From: Clostridiales bacterium oral taxon 876 str. F0540
GTDB lineage: Bacteria; Bacillota; Clostridia; Clostridiales; Clostridiaceae
Direction: 5' to 3'
Length of the DNA stretch: 64,000 nucleotides
NCBI GenBank assembly: GCA_000466585.1
Contig: KE993478.1
Location: 26,379 to 90,378 of the forward strand
The notes under the pieces: generated by a model
Told to the model about the DNA's origin: nothing
The model's database searches: none
Seen by the model: only the letters and a program-made list of their open reading frames with translations
Position numbers and translations under genes: made by a program
Part shown: in pieces, positions 7,960-16,819 of the stretch
Layout: each line of letters opens with the position of its first letter
Position numbering within the stretch: position 1 is the stretch's first letter

Positions 7960-9195
7960 TTAAACTACGAAATAATAGCCATTAAAAAATCCAATTGTAA
8001 TAAGCGCATTTAAAGCAGCAAAGAAATATAAATATCCAGAGAAAATATAATGTTTTTCTCTATATAGCTCAACTATATATAAGTACATTGGTACTGAGAC
8101 CATAAGATATCTAGGTATACTTACCAGATCGGAACCGAAATTGGAAAAGGGTACAACTATTATTAAAAATCCATAAATAAATAGTATCCATTGTTTTATA
8201 TTAAGCTTTTTATAATTTCTTATAGCATAATATATAAATAATAAGATTATTAATGTTGCTATTGCAAAGCTTAATACGCCATTATTCCATCCACCGCTTG
8301 AAAAAAAGTAGGGATGCAGTATATAGTAAAAATAGCTTTTAAATGGAATGCTTAGCTTGCGTCCCCAATTCCCAACATCATGTAGAGGAGCTAAAAAGTC
8401 TCCGGTTAGGTATTTCATATAAGAAAAATATATTGTAAGGGGTATTATAGATATTATCATATTAAATAATACTCTTTTTATTTGTCCTTTATCCTTTAGC
8501 TTAAAGTCCTGCTCAGAAATAAGCGTAAAAAATAAATATGCTATATTAACGACTCCAGGAAAACGACTTATAGAGGACAGGCCAGCAAATATAGCTGCTT
8601 TTAAAAAATCTTTTTTAGTTGCATAGTATATTGTAGCTGCGGAGAGAAATAAAAATAAGCTTTCCGTATAGGGTATAGAGTAAAATATTGAATATGGATA
8701 GCATAGAATAAGCGCAATTACTAAAGTTATTTCGTTCTTTTCAAAGCCTCTATCTTCACAAATTCTATATATATAGTACAATGCAAGAACCAGTAAAAGA
8801 TTTGATAATATTAGTGCATTAACTATATTATTTGAACTAATATGTAAAAGTCTCATGCCTCTCAAAAGAATAGGATATAAAGGAAAAAAGCTTATTCGTG
8901 TAGCAGCACTGCTTTCAGACATATTTATCCTAGGATAACCTGAATCAGCTATCTGAAAGTAAAAACCACTGTCGAATTTATTAAAATCCTCTAATTTTAA
9001 TTTGTTTGAGCCTCCTAAACCACCAGAAAGATTTATAAGAGTTGTATCTTTTGAAATTTTATTTTTAACAGTATCATACATAGGGAAAGTATTCATTCCC
9101 AAATATCCTACAAAGCATAAAGATAATCTTGATATTATGACAATAACCAGTAACTTTAGGATTAAAGATAAATTGTTAGTAAAATTTTTTTCCAA
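7960..9195 (-). CDS. PIG-V-like GT-C glycosyltransferase (polyprenyl-phosphate-sugar dependent)
   Basis: 411 residues from a TTG start at 9195: AAAGGAG lies eight bases upstream, while the upstream ATG at 9213 has that site inside it. It has many membrane helices. The motif FDSGFYFQIADSGY (first extracellular loop, near residues 75-88) matches the W/F-D-x-x-x-Y ... GY acid motif of PIG-V mannosyltransferases, followed by the FFPLYP and YTESLFLFLS elements. GT-C enzymes use a lipid-linked sugar and transfer it on the outer face. The next gene downstream of its start on the same strand is a DPM1-type synthase that could make that donor. Acceptor unknown. Confidence 0.78.
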   Translation of the reverse strand: MEKNFTNNLSLILKLLVIVIISRLSLCFVGYLGMNTFPMYDTVKNKISKDTTLINLSGGLGGSNKLKLEDFNKFDSGFYFQIADSGYPRINMSESSAATRISFFPLYPILLRGMRLLHISSNNIVNALILSNLLLVLALYYIYRICEDRGFEKNEITLVIALILCYPYSIFYSIPYTESLFLFLSAATIYYATKKDFLKAAIFAGLSSISRFPGVVNIAYLFFTLISEQDFKLKDKGQIKRVLFNMIISIIPLTIYFSYMKYLTGDFLAPLHDVGNWGRKLSIPFKSYFYYILHPYFFSSGGWNNGVLSFAIATLIILLFIYYAIRNYKKLNIKQWILFIYGFLIIVVPFSNFGSDLVSIPRYLMVSVPMYLYIVELYREKHYIFSGYLYFFAALNALITIGFFNGYYFVV

Positions 9196-9264
9196 TGCAG
9201 AGTCTCCTTTCAATGTTGTTCACATTGAAATAATTGCCAAATTGCATTGATAATATTCTTAATA

Positions 9265-9299
9265 AATATAAAAAGGCTGTAAATATAATTTACAGCCTT
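9265..9299 (-). terminator. Terminator of the DPM1-type glycosyltransferase gene
   Basis: A 12-bp perfect stem AAGGCTGTAAAT / ATTTACAGCCTT with a three-base loop, followed on the minus strand by TTTTATATTT. It separates this gene from the PIG-V-like gene, so the two are not one simple operon. Confidence 0.85.
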
Positions 9300-9307
9300 A
9301 GGGTTAT

Positions 9308-10381
9308 TTATGATTGGGTTGCTTCCTCGCTCTTAACTGTTAGCTCTTTGCTCAATTCATTGCTTACAAGATATAAGGGCCTTCTTAGGCTTTTGTCGAG
9401 ATGGATTCTTTTGTTATGAAGATATAGTGAATTTGATAAATTGTCTTCAAGATTTATCTCTTTGTCTATTATATATAAAGGCCTTTCTTTACTCTCGTCA
9501 TAAATTCTTGCAATATACTCGCCTACTATACCTATGGAAAGTAGTTGAATTCCACCAAAAAAAGTGATAAAAGTAAGGCTTAGTGTCCAACCTAAGGCAA
9601 TTGACCTAAGGCCAATCACTGAACTTACTATAGAATAAAAAATAATTGCTAAAGTCGTTAATATAGCTATTGAACCTAAGTATTCTGCTAGTTTTAAGGG
9701 CTTTACAGAAAATGAAAATATTCCATCAAGAGCAAATTTCAGCATTTTCTTAAGAGGGTATTTTGTTTCACCAGCAAAGCGTTCTTTTCTTTCGTACTCT
9801 AAAGCAATCTGTTTGTAGCCTACCCAACTGCACATACCCCTTAAAAACCTATTATGCTCAGGCATTTTCTTTAAAGCATCAATAACTTTTTTATCTACCA
9901 GTCTAAAATCTCCAGTGTCAACAGGAATCTTTACTGTGCTCATTTTATCAAGAAATCTATAAAACATCTTTGCGCTTGTAAGTTTAAACCAGCTTTCTCC
10001 ATCTCTCTTTTTTCTTTTGCCATAAACTACATCATAGCCCTGTTCCCATAGTTTTATCATATCCGGAATAAGTTCTGGGGGATCCTGAAGGTCGGCATCT
10101 ATAATAACTACTGCATCACCTTTAGCTTTATCAAGACCTGCAGTAACTGCAATCTGATGGCCAAAATTTCTTGAGAAACTGACAACCTTTACATGAGGGT
10201 CCTTTTCAGCTATCTTTGATAATAATTCTAATGTTTTGTCTGTGCTTCCATCATTTACAAAAATCAATTCATAATTTAACCCATTATCAGTTACTACGTT
10301 TGATAACCTTTTATAGCATTCATCAACAACCTTTTCCTCGAAATACATAGGAACTACAATTGAAATAAGTTTTGAAGTCAT
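9308..10381 (-). CDS. DPM1/GtrB-type polyprenyl-phosphate glycosyltransferase
   Basis: A 357-residue family 2 glycosyltransferase. Its N-terminal GT-A domain has VVPMYFEEKVV, FVNDGSTDKT, SFSRNFGHQIAVTAGLD and the metal/nucleotide motif VVIIDADLQDPPELI, all typical of dolichol/undecaprenyl-phosphate sugar synthases such as GtrB, CsbB and YkcC. Two C-terminal membrane helices (about 235-260 and 270-295) anchor it. The tail past residue 320 is a variable basic extension (HNKRIHLDKSLRRPLYL). It would load Glc, GlcNAc or Man onto undecaprenyl phosphate at the inner face for use by the GT-C enzymes nearby, with GtrA as presumed flippase. AAGGGAG lies nine bases before the ATG. Confidence 0.9.
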   Translation of the reverse strand: MTSKLISIVVPMYFEEKVVDECYKRLSNVVTDNGLNYELIFVNDGSTDKTLELLSKIAEKDPHVKVVSFSRNFGHQIAVTAGLDKAKGDAVVIIDADLQDPPELIPDMIKLWEQGYDVVYGKRKKRDGESWFKLTSAKMFYRFLDKMSTVKIPVDTGDFRLVDKKVIDALKKMPEHNRFLRGMCSWVGYKQIALEYERKERFAGETKYPLKKMLKFALDGIFSFSVKPLKLAEYLGSIAILTTLAIIFYSIVSSVIGLRSIALGWTLSLTFITFFGGIQLLSIGIVGEYIARIYDESKERPLYIIDKEINLEDNLSNSLYLHNKRIHLDKSLRRPLYLVSNELSKELTVKSEEATQS

Positions 10382-10537
10382 AATATGTTACTCCCTTCAT
10401 TAGATATAACTCCGTATTTTGCAACTAAAAATATTATTTCCAATATATACAATTTTATTCCTTGCTTAGAATGTTTTTACTTTTAGTGGATATAATATAC
10501 TTGCTTTGTATTTATTAAACCTGACAGGAGCATGAAT

Positions 10538-12034
10538 ATGGATATTCATAGAACAAAAGTATCTGACGCAATCATTAGATTTATAGAAAAAGGATATTAT
10601 TTTTTCCTGGCAGTAATTATGGCAATGACAATTTATAATGTTTTTCATAATTTGGAGCTTTCTCCTATAGAAAGTTTTGATGAGGCTAGACATGGCGTTA
10701 ATGCATATGAAATGATTAAAAACAACAATTACATAGTGAGTACTTATGGCTATAAAAACGACTATTGGAATCTGAAGCCGCCTGTAAGCTATTGGACTGT
10801 AATCGCCGGATATAAAGCAGCGGGATTTAATGAATTTGGGCTAAGAGCAGCTTCAGCTTGTGCATCTGTATTGACCATACTTGTTCTTGCCCTATTTATG
10901 GCATATAAATATGATAGGCTGTCAGCACTGATTTCTGCGATTGTTTTAAGTACAACTACCCAGTATGTTACAGAGCATTGCGCAAGGACAGGAGATGCAG
11001 ACTCTGTATTTGTACTATTTTTTACAATATCTATGATTTGTTTATCATTATCTGTTAAAAGTATGAACTGGCTCTATGTTTCAGGTGTGGCTTTTAGCTT
11101 GGCTTTTTTAACTAAAAGCTTTCATGCATTGAATATAATACTTGTAATTTGTGTGTATCTAATTATTTCTAGAGATGTTTTTAAGATGAAATTTGTTCAG
11201 ATGATTTTATTTATAATAAGTTCATTTTCTTTAACATGTATCTGGTTTTTTTATAGGTATAAGCAGGATGGTATAAAATTTTTTCAGACAATGATAAATT
11301 ATGATCTTTTAGCGAGAACCTCATCTACACTTGAAAAGCATAGTGGAGATAGCTATTTTTATATAGATAAGCTTAATAGCTCTTATTTTCATTGGATAGT
11401 TGTATTGTTTGCTATCTTAGCAGCAAATGCTCTTTTGCTAGAGCATGGAAAAGAAAAAGAACAACTAGTTAATAATTCTTTAGTACTGTTTCTTTGGATA
11501 ACTGTGCCCCTAGTTCTTTATAGTATAGCTAAAACAAAAATACAATGGTATATAATACCGATATATCCTGCTTTAGCTGCAGTAATAGGGGCAGGAGTCA
11601 GCTCTTATTTTAAATGTCATTATAGAAATCTATTATCACAGCTCCTTTTGAGCCTGATGATTATTAATGCCGCATATAACAATGAAAACTATATTATGAA
11701 ATACATTGCTAAGACATGGAATGATCCGGGTCAAGTAGTACTTAAACAGTTGAAGAGCTTTCCGCAGTATAGGGGAAAAAATATCTACACAACCTTCTTT
11801 GGTTATTCGGCAGAAGACCCTTACAGATTCAGGCAAAATCATTTGCTTTCAGCAGAACTTTATAATGATTTAATACCGCTTGAAGGTGGATTTGAAGGCT
11901 TTTTAAATGATAAAACTGATACACCTTTAATTCTCTTAAAGAAAGATAGAAATATATTATCGCAAAAAGAAAAATACAAACTGAAAATATTATTAGAGTA
12001 TGATGATGCGGTTGTATTAACCAAACAGAAATAA
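10538..12034 (+). CDS. GT39/ArnT-like glycosyltransferase, membrane protein
   Basis: 498 residues from ATG 10538, preferred over ATG 10532 because AGGAG (10526-10530) then has a seven-base spacing. The N-terminal part holds the catalytic first-loop motif of PMT/ArnT enzymes, ESFDEARHGVNAYEM, followed by NLKPPVSYWT and GDADS. About eleven membrane helices follow, then a C-terminal extracellular domain of about 130 residues. GT39/GT83 enzymes move a sugar from a polyprenyl-phosphate donor to a protein or glycolipid outside the membrane. It is divergent from the DPM1-type gene, which probably makes its donor. Confidence 0.83.
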   Translation: MDIHRTKVSDAIIRFIEKGYYFFLAVIMAMTIYNVFHNLELSPIESFDEARHGVNAYEMIKNNNYIVSTYGYKNDYWNLKPPVSYWTVIAGYKAAGFNEFGLRAASACASVLTILVLALFMAYKYDRLSALISAIVLSTTTQYVTEHCARTGDADSVFVLFFTISMICLSLSVKSMNWLYVSGVAFSLAFLTKSFHALNIILVICVYLIISRDVFKMKFVQMILFIISSFSLTCIWFFYRYKQDGIKFFQTMINYDLLARTSSTLEKHSGDSYFYIDKLNSSYFHWIVVLFAILAANALLLEHGKEKEQLVNNSLVLFLWITVPLVLYSIAKTKIQWYIIPIYPALAAVIGAGVSSYFKCHYRNLLSQLLLSLMIINAAYNNENYIMKYIAKTWNDPGQVVLKQLKSFPQYRGKNIYTTFFGYSAEDPYRFRQNHLLSAELYNDLIPLEGGFEGFLNDKTDTPLILLKKDRNILSQKEKYKLKILLEYDDAVVLTKQK

Positions 12035-12066
12035 AAATGTTTTATATTTTCTTAGTAATTTATCTT

Positions 12067-12104
12067 AAAGCCCTCTGAAAGAGCTCTTTCAGAGGGCTTT
12101 ATTT
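12067..12104 (+). terminator. Rho-independent terminator after the GT39 gene
   Basis: A near-perfect hairpin: AAAGCCCTCTGAAAGA (12067-12082) pairs with TCTTTCAGAGGGCTTT (12085-12100) around a two-base centre. The T-rich tail is short (ATTTCGTTT). Confidence 0.75.
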
Positions 12105-12376
12105 CGTTTATGACTTAACTTATTGAAGCTGCCAAAGCAGCTAAAATTAAAAACGGCTCGCTATTGCGATATGATTTCAATAAATAGTTTTTATAAATAA
12201 ATTGGACATACCATAGAAAAATATGTAGAAATATGTTAAAATATTGTGTACAAAACGTAAACAATAGATAAAATATGACAAAATTTTCTGCAATTAATTG
12301 TATTATTTGCAGAGTAAATTTAATTAAATACTGTAAATATTAAAAAATAAGTGGAGTAAAAAGGGAGGCGTAAATA
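12105..12376. other. Leader region of the second chemoreceptor gene
   Basis: An AT-rich gap of about 270 bases. A CTGCAA/TTGCAG inverted repeat lies near 12289-12312. I could not identify a convincing sigma-A or sigma-D promoter. Confidence 0.25.
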
Positions 12377-14377
12377 TTGAAAAGTATTAAAAGTAAGTTA
12401 ACACTATTTTTTAGTGGCTTGTTAGTTGTAGGCAGCTTGGGATTTGGTATTGTTTCTTATAAAGCTGCTTCGAATGCCTTGGTATCTAACGTAAATAAAA
12501 CAATTCCGAAAATGGCTGATGAAGGGGCAAAAATGGTAGAAGGAAGACTTCAGTCACAGCTTGAATCGTTATCAGCAATAGCTGAGAATGATACTATTAA
12601 GAACAGGAGTACTTCCGTTAGCAAACAAGCTGAAGTGTTAAATGCAGAAAAGAAGAGGAAAAATTATATTCATTTGTTTGTTATAGATAAAGACGGAAAA
12701 GCTCTTTTAGAAGATGGAAGCAGTCTTGATTTAAAGGATAGGGAGTATTTTAAGAAAGCCATAGCAGGAGAACGTAACGTTTCTGATCCTATAGTAAGCA
12801 AGGCTAAGGATGGCAGCAACTTAATAATATCCTTTGCAGTTCCGATAAAGAATAATAATGAAGTGGTGGGAGTTTTAGCAGCAACTCAGGATGGAAATCT
12901 TCTTAGCGAACTTACTAATGATATAACCTTTGGAAAAACAGGAAAGGCCTTTATGCTAAGAAAAGATGGAACTACTATTGCTCACACTAATAAGGATCTG
13001 GTTTTGAATATGGATAATGACTTTGAGAATGTAAAGAAAGATTCAAAACTTAAATCTTTAGTAGAAATCGAAAAGAAGATGGTAGCGGGAGAAGCTGGCA
13101 CCGGTGAATATGTTTATGATGGAGTTTCAAAGTATGTTGGTTATGCTCCGGTAAAAGGAACTGAGTGGTCATTAGCTGTAGTAATAGCGAAAAACGAAGT
13201 TCTATCAGAAACCGCTTCCTTAAAAAATTCGATCATTATAATAGCTTTAGTGTTTATAGCTGTTGGTATAGCATTTGCTCAGATTATTTCATCTAAAATA
13301 GTAAAAGGAATTACTGGGACTTCACAATATTTAGAATTACTGTCAGGCGGGGATTTTAGTAAAAACGTTCCTGAGAAGTATATAAATATGAAGGATGAAG
13401 TCGGGTTAATATCAAGATCTACTCAAAAGTTAACAGAATCTATAAGAGAAATGATAAAGCAAATAAAAGAAAGCTCAAGTTCTATAGAAACTCATGCAGT
13501 AAACTTATCTTCTGTATCTGAAGAAATTTCAACATCTTCACAAAGTGTGGCATCATCTATTCAGGATGTAGCACAAGGTACCTCTACACAAGCTGAAGAT
13601 TTAGTTGATATAACCGGTATATTGAATCAATTTAGCGAGAACCTTCAGGCTATAGTTGACGAAATTAAAGCTATTGATGTAAGTGCAAAAGAAGTTGGAA
13701 ATATGTCAGAGGAAAGTAATTCGAAAATGGAAGCTTTAATGGCTTCTGTGAATAAGATAAATAAATCATTTGGTGATTTTATTAGCAGAATACAAGGGCT
13801 TGAACAAAATGTATCTGAAATAAATCAAATTATTAATATAATAAATAGCATAGCAGATCAAACTAATCTGTTAGCATTAAACGCAGCAATTGAAGCTGCA
13901 AGGGTAGGAGAAGCTGGAAGGGGCTTTGCGGTTGTTGCTGAAGAGATCAGAAATTTGGCTGAGCAGTCAAAGACATCCTCAGAAACTATTGCTAATCTTA
14001 TATTAGATGTTTCTAATAGTACAAGCAGTATGGTTAATACCACCGAAGAACTAAATGATGAGTTAAAAGGACAGCTGGAAATAATAAATAATACTTTAAT
14101 GTCCTTTAAAAAGATTACAAGTGGAATAAACGAAGTCGTTCCAAAAATCGAAAGAGTTAATAGCTCTGCAGTTATGATAGATGAAGATAAAACTTATATT
14201 CTTGAAAAGATTGAGAGTGTTTCAGCTATTGCTCAGGAAACCTCTGCTTCTTCAGAGGAAATAGCAGCTTCAGCGGAAGAAATGAATGCTTCTACAGAAG
14301 AGGTTGCTGCCTCAGCAGAAGTTCTGAGTGAAATGACTAAAGAAATGATGAAACAGGTAAACAAGTTTGAATTATAA
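12377..14377 (+). CDS. Methyl-accepting chemotaxis protein (Cache-HAMP-MCP)
   Basis: A 666-residue chemoreceptor with a TTG start preceded by GGGAGGCG. The N-terminal membrane helix (about 7-29) and a Cache sensing domain (about 35-275) are marked by LHFLVIDKDGKAL-like sequence near residue 95, DREYFKKAIAGE and VGYAPVKGTEWSLAVV. Then come a second membrane helix (about 280-303), a HAMP domain, and a signalling coiled coil with its tip near residues 494-530 (DQTNLLALNAAIEAARVGE). The C-terminal region is rich in SSEEIAASAEEM repeats, typical of clostridial receptors. It is paralogous to the receptor at 1445-3457 but differs in the sensing domain. Confidence 0.95.
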   Translation: MKSIKSKLTLFFSGLLVVGSLGFGIVSYKAASNALVSNVNKTIPKMADEGAKMVEGRLQSQLESLSAIAENDTIKNRSTSVSKQAEVLNAEKKRKNYIHLFVIDKDGKALLEDGSSLDLKDREYFKKAIAGERNVSDPIVSKAKDGSNLIISFAVPIKNNNEVVGVLAATQDGNLLSELTNDITFGKTGKAFMLRKDGTTIAHTNKDLVLNMDNDFENVKKDSKLKSLVEIEKKMVAGEAGTGEYVYDGVSKYVGYAPVKGTEWSLAVVIAKNEVLSETASLKNSIIIIALVFIAVGIAFAQIISSKIVKGITGTSQYLELLSGGDFSKNVPEKYINMKDEVGLISRSTQKLTESIREMIKQIKESSSSIETHAVNLSSVSEEISTSSQSVASSIQDVAQGTSTQAEDLVDITGILNQFSENLQAIVDEIKAIDVSAKEVGNMSEESNSKMEALMASVNKINKSFGDFISRIQGLEQNVSEINQIINIINSIADQTNLLALNAAIEAARVGEAGRGFAVVAEEIRNLAEQSKTSSETIANLILDVSNSTSSMVNTTEELNDELKGQLEIINNTLMSFKKITSGINEVVPKIERVNSSAVMIDEDKTYILEKIESVSAIAQETSASSEEIAASAEEMNASTEEVAASAEVLSEMTKEMMKQVNKFEL

Positions 14378-14390
14378 TTAATACAAAGTA

Positions 14391-14427
14391 AAAAATGCCG
14401 CTTGATTTTTATCAAGCGGCATTTTTA
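14391..14427. terminator. Bidirectional terminator that also encodes the end of gtrA
   Basis: A 14-bp perfect stem AAATGCCGCTTGAT (14393-14406) / ATCAAGCGGCATTT (14411-14424) with a TTTT loop and T/A runs on both sides. The minus-strand gene ends inside it: its stop codon is 14412-14414 and its last residues (KNAA) are encoded by the 3' arm. Confidence 0.9.
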
Positions 14428-14876
14428 CTTATGCTGTTAAAAACAATAAGGCGACTGCCAATGAAATTTGTTATAGTTGAAAAAGCTGTAGCTATAATTT
14501 GTGATAGCATACTGTCAAAATGCGATAAATCTACAAGCATGTACATTGCAAAAAGATTTACTCCAAGAGAAATGCCGTTAACAGCAATAAATTTGATAAG
14601 TTGAATAAAAATTCTATTATCAGTATCTTTAAAGGTCCATTTTTTATTTAAAATATAGCTGTTTGTCATACCTGAGGCATAGCCAAGCACTGAACTTATC
14701 ATGTGGTTAATACCTAGTACTTTGTTCAATAAATAAAAAACAACTAAAGATATAAGAGTATTTATACCGCCTACAATAAAGAACTTAAACAATTTAATCA
14801 TTTTAACACCGATGCTTTCGTTTTTATTTAACCATGTAATATTTTCCCTAATATTTTGGATTTTATTCAGCTGCAT
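14412..14876 (-). CDS. GtrA-family membrane protein (putative polyprenyl-phosphate-sugar flippase)
   Basis: A 154-residue protein with four membrane helices and the GtrA fold signature: FFIVGGINTLISLVVFYLL, then GYASGMTNSYILNKKWTFKD, then KFIAVNGISLGVN and the final ATAFSTITNFIGSRLIVF. Family members normally start near MIKLFKFFIVGG, so Met25 could be the true start; the 24 preceding residues are charged and unusual. GtrA-type proteins are thought to move undecaprenyl-phosphate-linked sugars across the membrane for GT-C enzymes; in this window the donor synthase (9308-10381) and two GT-C enzymes lie nearby. It starts four bases after the upstream hydrolase-like gene, so the two form an operon. 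Confidence 0.85.
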   Translation of the reverse strand: MQLNKIQNIRENITWLNKNESIGVKMIKLFKFFIVGGINTLISLVVFYLLNKVLGINHMISSVLGYASGMTNSYILNKKWTFKDTDNRIFIQLIKFIAVNGISLGVNLFAMYMLVDLSHFDSMLSQIIATAFSTITNFIGSRLIVFNSISKNAA

Positions 14877-14880
14877 TGTG

Positions 14881-15453
14881 TTAAAGGATATTTGTTATTA
14901 GCCCCTCATAAATAAGTTCCTTATTGTCTAACGAAAATAAGTCGCTTGTTTTAACTAGTTCAGGAGTCTTATGAGTATAATAGATTTCGCTTTTCATTAA
15001 AACTTCGGATACAAATTGAGAACAAAAATAATAATCTTTTCTTTTTATGGGTCTGTTAACTAGAATTCCAAAGAGACCTAAAAAATTATATCTATATCTT
15101 TCTTTCTCATTCTGAAATGATTGAATCTCGCTTAATAATAAATTATATTGCTTGTTAGTTATTTTAACTTTATAAATTATACATTCACTTGAGGGATTAT
15201 TCTTGTAAACTCCATCAAACAAGTTTTCTTCAACAAAGCCTCCGGAAAAAGGATTGCTGGGGTTTGTCCTCCCAAAAGAGTACATTTTATTAAAGCTGTC
15301 ATCAAAGCTTATAGATGCATGTACATATTTTGTATCAGAAAAAACATTTAATGCTCTTGAAAGCCATGTGCCTGTTTTTGAAAAAATCAGATAGACGTAT
15401 ATATAGTCCATAATGTAGTAAATCAACTCCCCAAAAGTTATAATAGAAACCAA
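14881..15453 (-). CDS. YiiX/YycO-like permuted papain-fold hydrolase
   Basis: 190 residues. The order of the likely catalytic elements is His first (KYVHASISFD, near residue 44) and Cys later (YYFCSQFVSEVL, near residue 143), as in circularly permuted NlpC/P60 enzymes (YiiX/YycO group), which act on peptide or amide bonds in cell-wall or lipid substrates. There is an N-terminal hydrophobic stretch. The start is uncertain: the ATG at 15453 lacks a clear ribosome site, and Met15 (15411) follows GGGGAG at a rather long spacing. It lies just upstream of gtrA. Confidence 0.6.
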   Translation of the reverse strand: MVSIITFGELIYYIMDYIYVYLIFSKTGTWLSRALNVFSDTKYVHASISFDDSFNKMYSFGRTNPSNPFSGGFVEENLFDGVYKNNPSSECIIYKVKITNKQYNLLLSEIQSFQNEKERYRYNFLGLFGILVNRPIKRKDYYFCSQFVSEVLMKSEIYYTHKTPELVKTSDLFSLDNKELIYEGLITNIL

Positions 15454-15559
15454 GTAAAATATAAATTACAATAAAAATAGATATATTATAAGCTTAATAT
15501 AAATATTCATAAATTGATACAGGAAATTATTAAAATGTTATTCTGAAAGGAAAAAATTC

Positions 15560-16324
15560 ATGGAGGACAACAAATTTTTGGAGTCAGACTTATGGAAACC
15601 GGTAAGGGATTTATTTATAGATAAGGGGTATACCGTAAGAAGCGAAGTAAAGGACTGCGATATAGTAGCTATTAAAGGTGAAGAGTTAGTAATTATTGAA
15701 CTTAAAAGGAACTTAAGCGTAGATCTGCTTTCACAGGCTGTGAAAAGGCAAAAGAGTGCAGACCTAGTTTATATAGCTGTTCCTAAGCCTAAAAGACTTA
15801 TAGGAAATTCTAAATGGAAAGATATATGCCATCTTATAAGAAGACTAGAGCTTGGCTTAATATTAGTAGCATTTAAGGGGGATAAAGCAATAGTGGAGAT
15901 AGCCATCGAACCAATACCTTTTGACAGAATAAAGAGTATAAATATGGGCAAAAGAAGAAGAGATAATATTATAAAAGAAGCTAACAGCAGATATGAAGAT
16001 TTTAATATAGGAGGCAGTAAAGGGAGGAAGTTGGTTACGGCATATAGAGAAAGCGCAGTGTTTATTGCCTGCTGCTTAAAAAAAGTGGGGAATTTATCTC
16101 CTAAACAACTTACAAAACTTGGGACAGATGAAAAGAAGACTTCGTCAATTCTTAGAGAGAATCATTATGGATGGTTTGTAAAAATTGAAAGAGGGATCTA
16201 TAGTATATCTGATAAAGGACAGGAAGCTTTAAAAGAATATAGAGAGCTTTCGGAGTATTACTACCAAAAGATAGATATCGAACACAAGGAAAAATTGAAG
16301 GAAATAGAAGAAAGAAGAAGGTAA
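15560..16324 (+). CDS. DUF2161-family PD-(D/E)XK nuclease-like protein
   Basis: 254 residues. The N-terminal domain has the nuclease core Asp34 ... Glu47-x-Lys49 within CDIVAIKGEELVIIELKR, followed by the helix LLSQAVKRQKSADLVYIAVP, the classic PD-(D/E)XK arrangement of restriction and repair nucleases. The C-terminal third (from about residue 165) resembles a winged helix (LSPKQLTKLGTDEKKTSSILRE, then GWFVKIERGIYSISDKG). This matches what is known of the DUF2161 family, which has no established substrate. GAAAGG precedes the ATG. It is a single gene with no methylase partner, so a restriction role is unlikely. Confidence 0.75.
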   Translation: MEDNKFLESDLWKPVRDLFIDKGYTVRSEVKDCDIVAIKGEELVIIELKRNLSVDLLSQAVKRQKSADLVYIAVPKPKRLIGNSKWKDICHLIRRLELGLILVAFKGDKAIVEIAIEPIPFDRIKSINMGKRRRDNIIKEANSRYEDFNIGGSKGRKLVTAYRESAVFIACCLKKVGNLSPKQLTKLGTDEKKTSSILRENHYGWFVKIERGIYSISDKGQEALKEYRELSEYYYQKIDIEHKEKLKEIEERRR

Positions 16325-16460
16325 AGAAATATTAATTAACAATATAGTATTACATAACCTATAATAACATAATAAATAACTTTACTAGTAATCATAATAA
16401 TTGTATAATAACATTATGGTGATTGGTTATAATATATATAATTGTTAAGGGGGATTTACT

Positions 16461-16793
16461 ATGTTATTTACTTCACATGTATTGCCTACAATATTTGTTC
16501 AAAATAAAACAAACTCCACTATAGGAAGCATTTATTTTACATATGCAGGCTATAGATCGGATGACCCAGTAATTAAAAACTTAGAAAGCGGCAAAATAGA
16601 TAATGTGTCTATGTACAGCAAAGGATATTGTGGAGACAAATCATTAATAATGTATTACTATGATAAAAATAAAATAAAACATGAACATATTGTTTATGAT
16701 AGACTTGGGTTTGATTATGTATCTGATATAATAATTCAAATATTATCTGCTGAGGAAGACGGAAGTTTTAATATAAAAGTAGATGCTGATTAA
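16461..16793 (+). CDS. Hypothetical protein
   Basis: A 110-residue soluble protein of unknown family. A good ribosome site (AAGGGGG) lies before the ATG and a strong terminator follows, so it is very likely a real gene. It has a short hydrophobic N-terminus (MLFTSHVLPTIFV), many Tyr and Asp residues, a single Cys (KGYCGDKS) and an acidic end. The stop codon lies inside the terminator's 5' arm. I do not recognise a domain. Confidence 0.6.
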   Translation: MLFTSHVLPTIFVQNKTNSTIGSIYFTYAGYRSDDPVIKNLESGKIDNVSMYSKGYCGDKSLIMYYYDKNKIKHEHIVYDRLGFDYVSDIIIQILSAEEDGSFNIKVDAD

Positions 16794-16819
16794 AGTTTGA
16801 CTTTAATCAGCATCTTTTT
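16782..16819. terminator. Bidirectional terminator overlapping two gene ends
   Basis: A 15-bp perfect stem GATGCTGATTAAAGT / ACTTTAATCAGCATC (16782-16796, 16800-16814) with a TTG loop and TTTTT. The 5' arm contains the stop of the upstream hypothetical gene, and the T-run contains the stop of the convergent VanW gene. Confidence 0.92.

Noticed and set aside
12180..12376. Sigma-D promoter for the chemoreceptor genes
   Set aside because: I could not find a TAAA-N15-GCCGATAA match at good spacing upstream of either receptor gene.
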